From NCBI GenBank assembly GCA_015680685.1, contig MNCI01001868.1:16562-57908 (forward strand): a stretch of DNA of 41,347 nt. Reading direction: 5' to 3'. Numbering within the stretch: the first letter of the stretch is position 1; each line of letters begins with the position of its first letter. A model generated the notes under the pieces. The model was not told the DNA's origin. It did no database searches and saw only the letters and a list, made by a program, of their open reading frames with translations. The DNA is from Gnetum montanum (taxonomy: Eukaryota; Streptophyta; Gnetopsida; Gnetales; Gnetaceae). This document shows positions 23,301 through 35,300 of the stretch, piece by piece. The translations under genes and the position numbers were made by a program.

Positions 23301-26300
23301 ACCACCTTAAGCCTGTCCTCCTTTCATAGGAGATTCAAGACTCTTGGGTGGTGTCGTATGGTGCTTTTCAAGGGAAGCACTTTAACACTTGGTATCAAAG
23401 TTGTGGTTCATAGTTCAAGGCTAGTGGTGGTTCATGGTTCATTAATGTGGTTTGTTGCTTGTGATTCATGTGTTGTTATGGCACACAAGAAGAAGAGCAA
23501 AGGGGGCCAAAATTCCAACGATGTTGCTCCTAGATTCACTCCTCTCAATGGAGCAACTGGGGATGACAATCTAGGAGAATGGGTGCACAAGGAAGTACCC
23601 AAGGATGTACATGACAATGAATGCTTAGATTACAACGAGGGCATGCCTTGTGAGAGGAATAATGATGACCCTCTTAGAAAGGTGCAACAACCATGAAGCC
23701 AACTATTAGAGGTTGATAGTGTGGTTTTTAGTCGTTCGCCTATTGCTAAGTGGGTGAAAATGATTCATGACATTGTGGTCAAAATGGACATGCCATACTT
23801 GTGATCACTAAATTCGAGTGTCAAGAACAAGCTCTTCATGGCCCAAAATTTTGTGCTATGGAACCATGTGGGGCAAATGTGGGATCTTGTTGATGACATC
23901 CAAGTCTCTATATGGGACATCCTACAAAGGTTAATGACCCTGGAGACAAGGAATGAGAAGCTCAAGACGAGAGGTGAGAAACTTTAGGACCAATTGGCTA
24001 TACAAGCAAAAGCAATCACATCTAGTTCTAGGCAGACAACACCCAAATTCTAGGCCAAATAACCCAAAGCTTACAAAGGAGATCAAAATGATAAGCTTAT
24101 AGATGCCTTCCTCTATGAAATGGAGCAGTTCTTGGAGATGAACAAGTATCATGAGAAGTCCAAAGTTATCATTGCTTCCCAATTCCTAGGGTGAGTTTCT
24201 CAAACCTGGTGGCTTGGCATCATCTGGGATATGAGCTCCAAGACAGCTTAGAGGTTGGTAGAGATATGGGAAGAATTCAAAATTGCCTTAATCAAAACCT
24301 TCCACCCAAGTACTTCCATTGACAAAGCTTAGGCAAAGTTTAAAGAAATCCAATAGTTTGGGAAGCTAGAAGATTACCTCAAGGAGTACTAGGAAGTGGT
24401 GTTGCAAATCCCTGTTACAGATGATGAGATCATGTTCCAACTATTTCAATGGCATAAAACCTTGGGCTCAATGGAAGATCAAACCTTGCAAGATCATAGA
24501 GTACAAGGAAGCACTTGAGTTGGCTACCAACTTAGTGGTTGATTCTAAGCCCCAAAAGCAAGAAAAGAATGGTGCACATGCACCCCAAAACAAAAAGAAG
24601 CTTGGTGGTAGATCCGGTGGGCCTGGAGGAAAGAACTTTATTAGTGGCTTTGGGGTCCACATTTTACTATTACCCCTGGTATTCAAGCTTCTTACCAAGG
24701 TAATGGAAAGCATTGGGCTCTCAAAGATCACAATAGGTTCAAGGACAAGCACCCATGCTTTGGGAAACCTACAAACAATGCTCCAAGGCATCCTAGTGTA
24801 AGATGCTTCATTTGCTGAAGAAATCATGTCGCTCAAGATTTTCCTCAAAACCCCAATTGGCATCCCACTAGAAGGGTTCCAAATGATGACCAATGGTTAA
24901 ACACTCCTGAGTACTTCGCACATGCTCAATTGCAAGTGACCAAGGTGAATGAAAATGGGCAAGAGATTGAGACCCTTTGGGTGATGGAGTGGAATTCTTA
25001 GAACGTTCAAGGAGAGTTGCCAAAGCAAGAGACCAACTTGCATTCAATATAGATGGTTCTAATGCAGCTTCCTTTAAAGATAGTGGATGCCTTAGTTGAC
25101 ACAAATGCCAACCATAACTTTCTTTCATTGGAAATTGCTTGCATCCTCAATTAGCAAGTCAAACTACTTTCGACATCCTAAAGTTAGCCAAGTTCCACCT
25201 AATCAAATGTATGAGAGTGGTGAAGGGCATGAAAGTGAAGATTGAGGAGTGAAGTGGGAAGCTGGATTTTTTTGGTTTTGGACATTGACTCTTTCCAAGT
25301 CATCCTTAGACAAGAGTTTTTCAAGAAGGCAAAGGTGCTAGTTGCCTTGTATCTCAATGTTCTTTACATTTCGCATGAAGAATCACCCTGTGGTGAAGAC
25401 CTCGTTGTCAAGAGCAACTAGTACACTGCATGAGGTCCAAATTTTCTCTCCAATGGTGATGAAAAGGGTTGCCCAAGATCCAATCCAACAAATGTTTCTG
25501 GTAGTCTTGAGGGGGACAAAAGCAAAAGGCACAACTCATGTGAATAGGTAGATCAAGAAAGTGCTAGGAAGGTATAAGGATTTGATGTCAATGGAGTTGT
25601 TGGATGAATTGCCAGAAAGACAAGTGGTGGATCACAAAATTGAATTGTTGCCAGAAACTGCCCCTCCTAGGCAATGACCTTATCAAATAACTACGTCTAA
25701 ATTAGAAGAGCCATAAAAGTAGTTGGCAAGCTTGGTTACAAAGGGTTACATTCGAACCTCCAAATCTTCATATGGAGACCCACTATTGTTTACTAAATAG
25801 GAGAATGACACATTGAAATTGAGCTATGATTTTAAGTTTTTGAATAAGTAGATCATTAAGAATAGGTACCCTTGGTTTCAGACCTATTTGACCAACTAGC
25901 AGGGGCTCAATTTTTCTCTCGACTTGACCTTCGCTAGTTGGTCAAGTGTAGAGTGCAAAATGGGATAAAAAGAAGACAACATGTGTTACTTATTACAGCT
26001 TGTACAAGTGGACAATCATGTCTTTTGGATTGTGCATTGCTCCTACCCCCTTTTGCACACTTATAAATGAGGTGCTCCACCTGTACCTAGACAAATTCAT
26101 GGTGATATATCTTGATGACATCCTTATGTACTCTCACTCTATGAAGGAGCACTTTAAGCACTTGAACCCTATGTTCTATGAATTACATAAACACGAGTTG
26201 TATGTCAAGTAGGAGACGTGGGAATTTAGGAAGGTAGAGTTCAAGTTCTTGGGCCACATCATTGGTGAAGGCAAGGAGAAGCTAGATTCGAAGAAGGTGG

Positions 26301-29300
26301 ATGTCATTGCAACAATGTATTGTTCCAAACGACGTGCATGAATTGCACCAATTCTTAGGATATTACAAGAGTTTGTTCGTCGGTTCTATACTGTGACAAC
26401 AGCCTTAACCAATTTATAAAAGAAAGATGTCCATTGTGTATGAAGTGATAAGCATTAGGAAGTTTTTGACAAGATTAGGACAACCCTCACAACCCAACCC
26501 ATGTTGGCCCTTCCTAACTTATCAAAGTCATTCAAAGTTTACATTGATACTTCAAAAGAGGCAATTGGAGGAGTGCTCTTGCACAAGAATCATTTGGTTG
26601 CATTCAAGTCAAAGAAGTTGAACCTAATAAAACAATCGTGGTCAGTGCATAAAAAAGATGGATTATGCAAGGGAAATGAGACCAAAATATGGGACAAGTA
26701 AGAAGTTGTTAAGGTGCTATGATGGACCTTTCAAAGTTCTTGCTTGTGTAAACCTTGTTACATACAAGCTGCAATTGTTAGTGTATTTGGCAAAATATCA
26801 TCTAGTATTCCATATTTTCATGCTGAAAAAGTTCAACCTAGGAGATGCTAATCTAGCAACATTGAGGTCTTGAGGGCCTCCAAACATTGAGGTTGTGAAA
26901 GGATGACAAATTCATTCCATCATCAATATGTGCACCACTGGTTGTGCTCCTAATCAAAGGGTGGAATTCTTGATACATTAGCACAACACATCTATAGAGG
27001 ACACCTAGGAGGAGTGGCATATTCTTAAGCACAAGCAATCATTGTGAAGAACCACATTAAATTACCTTTGTAAATGTATGGGAGTGGCCAGTCCAACACT
27101 GCCAGTTCCCAACAAAAGTCATCATGTTTGGGAGTTATAGTGTTGCCAAGTGGATTCGAGATGAATCACTTTTGACGGATGGAGAATCACTATGTCTCCC
27201 CCTTCAATTTAGGGGGCCTAAGTCCCAAAGATCCCTATACATGATAGTGTCAAACTACCACTCGGCATAGGGAGTTGTTCCCCCAAGGTACAAAGTAATC
27301 TTCCCTTGGTCATAGAGGAGGATCAACTTTACACTCTCGTATCACTGCCAAAGGTAGAGGATTGGCTAGCATAGCAAGCGAGCAGATTTCACTTTGTGTA
27401 AAAAGGTTGGTACAGTTTGCATGAAAAAAAGTAAACCTTTTCTTTCTTAATCCAAGCTGCGCAAGTATCTCTTGGCCCTAATATCCAATGTGCTCTCCAT
27501 GCTTAGAAAAGCCTTTGTTGGATGTCAAATTGAGTTCAGCATTTGTGCTTTGTGGTTGAATGACCCTAGCTATTGGACCTTCTTGTCTACAACTATTAAA
27601 AAAGATTTTACTTTACTATCCTTTGATATCCAGTGTACTTTTCACATTTCAAAAAGCATATGGACAAGACTTAAGCTTTGAGGACAATGATTCTTTCAAG
27701 TAGGGATGAGTGTAGGAAAATATGCCTAGTTGGTGGATCAAAGGTTGTTTCCCTCTAGAACGAGGGATGGAGAAGTATGGAAATCCTTATAGATTCTATA
27801 CCATCTTAACTATCACTCAAGAACTACATGGCATTGATTTCTTGTGAACCTCATCACAAGGATATGTAGGCTTGTTGGGGAGGCTTTGCCTCTCTAGCTT
27901 GGGCCACCATGGGGAGGCCCTGCCTCTCTAGCTCAGGCCACTGCTTCATTCTATGAAGCAGGGTTTAGGGCTAGTTTTGTGTAGCCTAGGATCAGTCGAT
28001 AAATGATGTCTTGGTCATCTACATGATGGTGTACTGTGCATGTCGATATGTAGTTATCCTAGGTCTTCATGCATGTGCATTGCCTAAGGCATTCTCGTTA
28101 CTCTTCTAACCATCTTCTAATGGGTGCCATGAATTCTACTATGCTTGCAGGTGCTGTGACCATGAACGTGTAGTCCACCTTGAGTTTGCCCTTATTTTGT
28201 AGTTGAATCGGGACTCTTAGGTGGTGTCGTGTGTGCTTTTCAAGAGCGGCACTATAACAGCAAGTACTTCCTAGCTTGTTTGGAGTAGCACTGGCTGAAC
28301 CAGCACTCTAGTCCTATATTGGCATTGTTGACTATTGCTAACCAGCAAGGTAGACAACAAGAGGACTTTAGACAATAGTTGCAAGAGGAAAGATGACAAT
28401 AGAACATCCTTGTACATAGCAAGACACTTATGCTCAATGACAACAAAAGGAGATTTGATGACAAGATGTTACCAAGAGAAGGCTCCAAACCAAGCAAGTT
28501 CAAAATGACTATAGGAATGGTTTCAAGGAGGCCCAAAGGGAGAATGTGAAGACCTAGTTTAGATCTCAGAAGTGTGCCCATACCTAGTGTTGGGTGTCAA
28601 CTTTCAAGCACCAAGTTAGGACATAAATAGTTTGGTGAAAAAGCATTCACAATAGCTACATTTGAAAAAAGTGTGCAACCAAACTCAAGAAGAACAGCTA
28701 CAACGTGCTAAAGAGCTGAAGACTCAGAATGAAGCACATTGCTTCATTAAATTGGAGAATTGGAGAAGGACAAGATGTGACTAGATACCCTCCACATGGA
28801 GTTAAAGAAATTCTGCAAGTGTTCCTTCTTACCTTTTCCCATGTTATAAATTGTAGATTTTTTCATGTTATCCATGGTGTTGGTCAGTGGTTTATAGGAT
28901 TTAAGCTAGTTTTGGATTTCTGGAATGATGTTGTTTCTAGTGACTGGGTGGCCACTTTGGCCCAATTGTTTTTAGTCTATCTTTGGTTCTGTTTGTATAT
29001 TGTTGTTTCAGGGTTGATCCCCACACTTGGGCTTTTGGATGCTTTGTGAGCTCTTTGCTCACATTTTGATGTATATTTTCTTTTGCAGCTAATGATATCC
29101 TGAACTATTCGTTAAAAAGAAAAAGTACATCTTAGTTATTTAAAATCAAAGATAAAGCTCACAACTTGCAAGATGAATTCTTCGTCAGATAGATTCCCTC
29201 ATATTGAATGTCAATACAATACATTCACGCAAATTGCAAGATTTCTAAGCACAATATAATGTAACTGTAAGCAGTGTCTAACAGATCAAAAAACTCCATG

Positions 29301-32300
29301 AATATTAATATAGCATTTGGTTAAAAGTAGCTCTTACCAGAAGAAAATATATACCAATTGGTCCTGTGAGCAAAATGGTGTCACATCTAAATACAGTTGT
29401 TGCAAAAGTCTGCACCAAAGTAATGCAATTCTTGAGAAAGATAATATAATAAATACAAATTCAAGTTTAATTAATTATAAAACAAATTGAACAAACATGA
29501 ATCAACCTAAAGAGGCACAAACAATACAACCTGCATGGCAATGTGCATCATTTTACTGCTAATTTTCCATTTAAAAACAGCACAGCAAAGCACATGGACA
29601 GAAAATGAAAATATGCAAAAGAAAACATTGAGATAACAGTGGAAAATTCTGGAGATAATGAACAAAACGCAAAACCTAAACTAAAACCAAAACATCTTAT
29701 ACAAAACAGCAGATAAGAAACACAAGATTTACAAGGTAAAAGCCTCATGAATGAAGAGAAACGTCTACAGGAGAAGCCCAGCTCTTATTGCTTAATTGAT
29801 CTAGATGAGATGTTCACACAATGACCAAGGATATAGCCAAAACCATGTTACACACTCTAGTTTAAAAATATCTTAAAGTTATCCTTCTCGAATAATCTCA
29901 ACAATGTAGAACATTCTAGAGAATCACTTCTAAATTAAAACATAGACACATAGAACCATCTAGAAAGAACACATTAACTAACAATAGCTTGATAATTGAA
30001 AACGTCTGTTACAACAATTTTGAAAAATGTGGAGTTTGAATTTGAAATGGGCACTGGAACAAGAGCAAGAGTTGGAGTAGGAGTGGGCACAAGAGAGAGG
30101 CAGGTGGCCTACACTATGGAGCATATGCGGTTTGCCTAGTTCTGTGTTTGGAGGTTGTTGTCAGCCAAGGACCTTGTTAACGAAGTGGTTTTGGATTTAT
30201 TGTCTGGGGAAGAAAAAGTCCTTGTGAAATACAAGAATCATTTGCTCAACAAGCCTCCTGCAACTCAATCAACTATTGTGCCCCACTATATGATTTGTGA
30301 AAAAGCCAATCATCAAGCTATGGCTTGCAGGGTTAGCACCCACATAGGAGGGGTCTGGGTGGATGTTGGTTGGGCATCATGGTCACCCCATTTCCAAGCC
30401 CAGGGAGATTGGTGGTCTTGTTGGTTGTGGGGGTGGGGGGGTGCGTTGTTTGGGGATCAACTCCATAGCCACCCTGAAGATTGATGCCACTATTAGACAA
30501 AGGGGGTCGGGGGTGGCCCCCTTGAGGGAATGGGGGATGGGGGCTCTAACTATCTTGTCTCAAACCCAAATGAGAAGGGGAGATTTGCCCCCGCTAGGGG
30601 ATTGGGTATCTATGGTGTGTGGTTCCTCAATGTCACATATGGCAGAGGTTCCATGGGCGACAGTGAAGTCTCTTGGTAGGTTCCCAATCTTGCCGAACTC
30701 TAGGAAAATTAGCAAGCTGCCAACACCACTTGCTTGCAATAAGAAGACACAATTGGAAATCGATTTGGGTATTCAAATGACCTTGAAAGAGGTCTACGCA
30801 AAACAGTGTACTGGTAAACCATGAAAATTATGTCTTGGAACTATAAGGGTCAGGGTATGCCCTATAAAAGAAATACCTTGAAGGATATTGTGCGTAGGGA
30901 AAACTGCAACATTGTTTGTTTGCAAGAGACAAAGTTGTAGTACAAAGAATTGCAAGTGCTGCAGTGGGATGGGTGGTAGATGTAGTTTGTTCCTAGTCAT
31001 GGTGGGGTTGGGGGTTTGGCGGTTCTTTCCAAGTTGCCCTTCATTTTTGTGGATTCTTCTCCATGGAGCATCTCTATTCGATTGGTTTCATTGAGTTTCT
31101 AGCTTACCAACTTTTATGGAGCTCAATGTTGGGAGGAGCAGCTAGCTAAGCTCAAGTGGATATCTTTGGTGATTTTAGATAGATGCAAATGGATCATGGT
31201 TGGGGATTTCAACCAATGATTACATACCTAGTAGAAATCTAGTGGGGAGGTTACCAAACCTCCTTGCAGCAATCAATTCATACAATTTTTGCATGCCAAT
31301 GATCTTGTGGACAAGAAGACAAAAGACTGCATGTTCATTTGGAGTAACGGGCGTTGGGGACAAGATCAAGTTTTATCTTGAATTGACAAAGTTTGGGTCA
31401 GCTCTGATATCCTGATGGATCATGACGTTCAGGTCTTAGAAAAAGAAAGACAGGCTTTGGACCATAGGTCACTGATCTGCCAAATTGGTAGGACATCACA
31501 CCTTGCCTTCTTGCCATTTTGTTTTGGGAGGTCATGGCTTTCCAAGCCCTAGCTAAGACTATTAGTCTCGGAAATTTGGGCTTAATACCCTACTTGGGGG
31601 GATCCTCAAGGGGATCCACGAGACTTTCTCAAATACAGCCTAAACACACTAAAGGGAGATTTGCTCAAAGAAGAAGGAGAAAAAAATACACTTTTTGTAC
31701 TCACTGAGAGGTCTTACAAACCAAACTAGCTAACATATAGGCCTGACAAGAGCTCAGGAGTCTCTTGAAGAGATTGCGTAGGTTGCTTTTAAAGATCTTT
31801 GGGCATTAGCGGAGGAGGAGACCACCTACTTAGGTTGCTTTTAAAGATCTTTGGGCATTAGCGGAGGAGGAGACCACCTACTGGCAATAGCAATCTAGGG
31901 TCAAATCGTTGAAGGATGGAGACATACCTACTCATTTTTTCTTTATGGTGGAAAAATCCAATGGCCAATCCAAGAAGATTCATTACTTGGTGCACGAAGG
32001 AACCACTCTAACCCAAATCGACAAAATTGCCCAGGTACTTCAAACCTATTGGGCTAATGTTTGGTGTCACCATTACACACTACTGCTTTCTGTCCCTATG
32101 CAAAGAGTGCTCAATATGGAAGATAACTGTTGCCTACTTGAACCCTTCACCTAGGTTGAGTTGGAGGCTACCGTAGCTACTCTGAAGGCCGATAAGGCTC
32201 CTAGGCCAGATGGTTGAGCTATTGAATTCTTTAGGGTGTTTGCAAATGTGCTTGGGCAAAATATGCTAGATGCTTTCAATTCTATGCTCTGATGGTAGCA

Positions 32301-35300
32301 AGTGCACTACAAAATCAATTGCTCTAGGGTTGTGCTCATCCCCAAGACGGTGAACCCCACAGATCTATCTCAATTCAGACCCATTGGTGTCTATAATACC
32401 TTACTTAGGTTGTTTACCAAGATGCTAGGCGGCAATTGTCTCCTCTTATGCCAATGCTTGTGAGAGGACATCAATTGGGTTTGTTAAGGGCCATTTCCTT
32501 CAGGACTAGGTGATTCTGTTTCAAGAGATTAGTCACTCACTCCAGCTATCTAGATACCTTGGTAAGTGTCTCAATTAGATATTATGAAAGCATATGACTT
32601 GGCTAGCTAGGATGCCTTGAGAGAAATTATGCTTCGTAAGGGAATTCACCCCAATTTTATTAACCTTTGCATACATCTTCAGTCTTCCACTGCATATTCT
32701 TTTGACATTGATGGGAAGCTTTGGGGGTTTTCCTCCCTTGAACAAGGTCTAAGACAAGGAGATCCTCTATCCCCTGATTTGTTTATCATGGTAATGGATA
32801 CCATGCAAGAGTATTGTAAAAGAGAAAGGGTGAAAGGGCTTAACATTGCGAGGGTGGATTGCTTAATAGAGCATTACACAAACAACATGATTTTGTTCAC
32901 ACAAGTCATAGTGCCATAGGCGATTGCGGTAAACAAAGCGCTTGACATGATGGCAAAGGAAATTGGGTTAGAAGTCAACAAAGGAAAGTTTGCGCTTCAC
33001 CTCATTAATGTTGATGGGCATGTGTGGGGGAGGATAACCCAGGTGTTGGACATACCGCCGAGCACAAATCATGATTTTTACCTTGGCATGCCCATCTTTG
33101 CTTGGCATAGGAAGAAAGCTTGATTGAAGTTGGTTTAGAGGTTGTAGCAATGGCTTGGACACTAGACAATGTGTTTCCTTACTAGGTAGGGAAGAATTGT
33201 CCTTGTGACGTCTGTTCTTTTGGCTATTGCTAGGTTCATAGCTTCAATGGTTGTGCCTCCCAAAGACATTATCCTCAAGGTGTATCAATTAACTAGGGAT
33301 TTCATCTGGTCAGGGGGTAATGAGGATGAGCATATGCATCTAGTTTGTTGGGATTCTGTGGCTGAGCCTAGGGAGGCCAGTGAGCTCGGGGTGCTTAAGT
33401 TTTCTGATGTGATTGATATGGGGTATCAAGTGCTTACTAATCAGTTGTTGCATGTGGAAGACAAGCCAGCCCAATGAATTTAGATAATGAATAACAAATA
33501 CCACAAATGGATGGTGGGTAACTGGGACTTGCTCATTTGGAAAACTCTGTGCAGCCATGTTCATAAGGTGGAGCAAGGAGGGATGCTAGGGGAACAACTA
33601 CATTGAATCATTAAGCATAAGTACCCCAAGATTGAGGGTTGGAGGCTGATTTGGAAACGTAGGCTTCCCAAAAATATAAAGGCCTTCATCTGGTTGGTGA
33701 ATCATGTTGTGCTCCCTATGCAAGCTACGCTTAGGGGGTTAAACATTAATGATGCTTGCCCACTTTATACAGGGAAACTTGAAACGTTGAATCATTTTAT
33801 TTGGTGTTGCCCATTCATGACTGCCACTTGGCAGGCTGCCGCAATCCCACCATTACTTAAATTGAATGGTGACTCCAAAGTAACCATTGTGCTATGAAGC
33901 ATCTAGTGGGCACGTAGCAATCGGCTTTTTCAAGGTCTACTGCTTCCTTGGCCTGCATAGACTACTGCTAATGGGTTGAGGTTGTGGTAGGTGTCAACAG
34001 CTATGGGAGCTACTCCTACTTTTGAGCCATCGTGTGCAACATTTCAACAAATGTTGTTGTTATGGGCTGACCTTCTACCCACGCTTGTGGGGGACTTGGA
34101 GCTCATTGACAATTCTTTCTTCAGGAATTGGTGTGTGAACTCCACCATGTTTAGAGGGGCATGGATTGAGCTTATGAAGGAGGCACTGGTGTAGCTTCTG
34201 TGGACTCTAGCTAGTGGGAAGGTAATTCTCCCGACAAAGAGGGGGCTGCGGGATGTTGAGGATTTCTTTCCCAACCTTGTACCAAAAACAGGTAGTGGGC
34301 AAGTGCCCAAATGGCCCTGCTACAGCTCTGGCAAGATGCCATTGAGCTTATNAGGAGTGGATGAAGCTGTGTGGATGAAGCTGTGGGGAGGTTTCCTCCC
34401 TTGAATGAGTTGGATCGTGTGGTACAATAGGCGGCTAAACCTAAGGAGAGCAATCTAGTGGAAGCGGCTAAATGTGCTCGTGGAGAGGAGTAGGCCCTTC
34501 AGGAGGCTAAGTGGTAGGCATGTGAAGACGAGTTCCAGCATCAACTAGCTCAATCTGAGTTACGCCATCAGGAGATTGCTAGAGACCATATGGCTAAGGG
34601 AGAATGTTGAGGCGGCAAATAGGGTTGTGCTCGAAGATGAGATTCACAAGCAGCTTAGAGAGGAGATTTTACAGGAGGAATAGAACAGGATCATCTAGGA
34701 AAAGGAGTAGTAGGAGCATAGAGAATAAGATCAGATGGAAGCCATGCAACTACAGAAACAATAGGATCAAGAAGACAAAACCAACGTCAAATCTTGGCTT
34801 TGCGAGGGCAAATGCCCTTATGTTATAATGAATATTAATCGTAATTCCTCCTAGATGCTTTGACATTTCATAAGGAGAACATTTGCTAAACTACATTCGG
34901 ATGGAAAAGGGGATGCGGCTACTTGTGCTCAGGAAGCAAATTTCAAAAAATTCTAGGAGGTTGTTGCTTTTGTGGACATGGAACAACATCAAGCTATGCT
35001 GGACACCATCCACGCATAGGAATGTGCCACTTGCAAGTGTGTTTGGTTGCCTTAACACCTCTGAGGAGGTCTTTGCCTCTAGGGGTTTTGACGGTTGTTT
35101 GGTTTCTGTTGGTTTTCTTGTTTAGGTTGCTTCTTCTGAGAGTTGGGGCCTTCTTTTGGTACAATTTTGGTTGGCCGTGGATATGCCCAACGTGTTGAAT
35201 TTTCTCTGTGTTTGGGTTTTGGTTGGCCGTGGATATGCCCAACATGCTGAATTTTCTCTGTGTTTGGGTGTCTGTGGGTACGTGGGAATTTCTTTGGCTA

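Larger units (their letters stand above)
22875..28259 (+). mobile_element. Ty3/gypsy chromovirus remnant with both LTRs
   Basis: A 5.4-kb LTR retrotransposon in plus orientation. It has a 5' LTR (22875-23387), primer-binding site TGGTATCAAAG (23390-23400, complementary to the initiator-Met tRNA type), broken gag, zinc-knuckle remnant, protease, reverse transcriptase, RNase H start, chromodomain remnant and 3' LTR (27711-28259). Most of the integrase is missing. It lies in LINE 1 sequence inside an ALG12 intron, antisense to ALG12. Five-base flanks do not match, so the target-site duplication has decayed or the borders are a few bases off. Too short and too broken to be autonomous. Confidence 0.85.
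18801..29337 (-). other. ALG12 intron of 10,537 bases with nested retroelements
   Basis: It contains, on the plus strand, LINE 1 (about 19290-22874 and 28260-29125) split by a solo LTR (21195-21925) and a Ty3/gypsy element (22875-28259). The remaining 18801-19165 and 29126-29337 are AT-rich and show nothing. Confidence 0.8.

Noticed and set aside
24468-24893. 141-codon minus-strand open frame
   Set aside because: It is a shadow of the gag region of the chromovirus, which reads with domains on the plus strand.
30363-30824. 153-codon open frame as an independent gene
   Set aside because: It lies between the zinc-knuckle trace and ORF2 of LINE 2 and is part of the decayed element.
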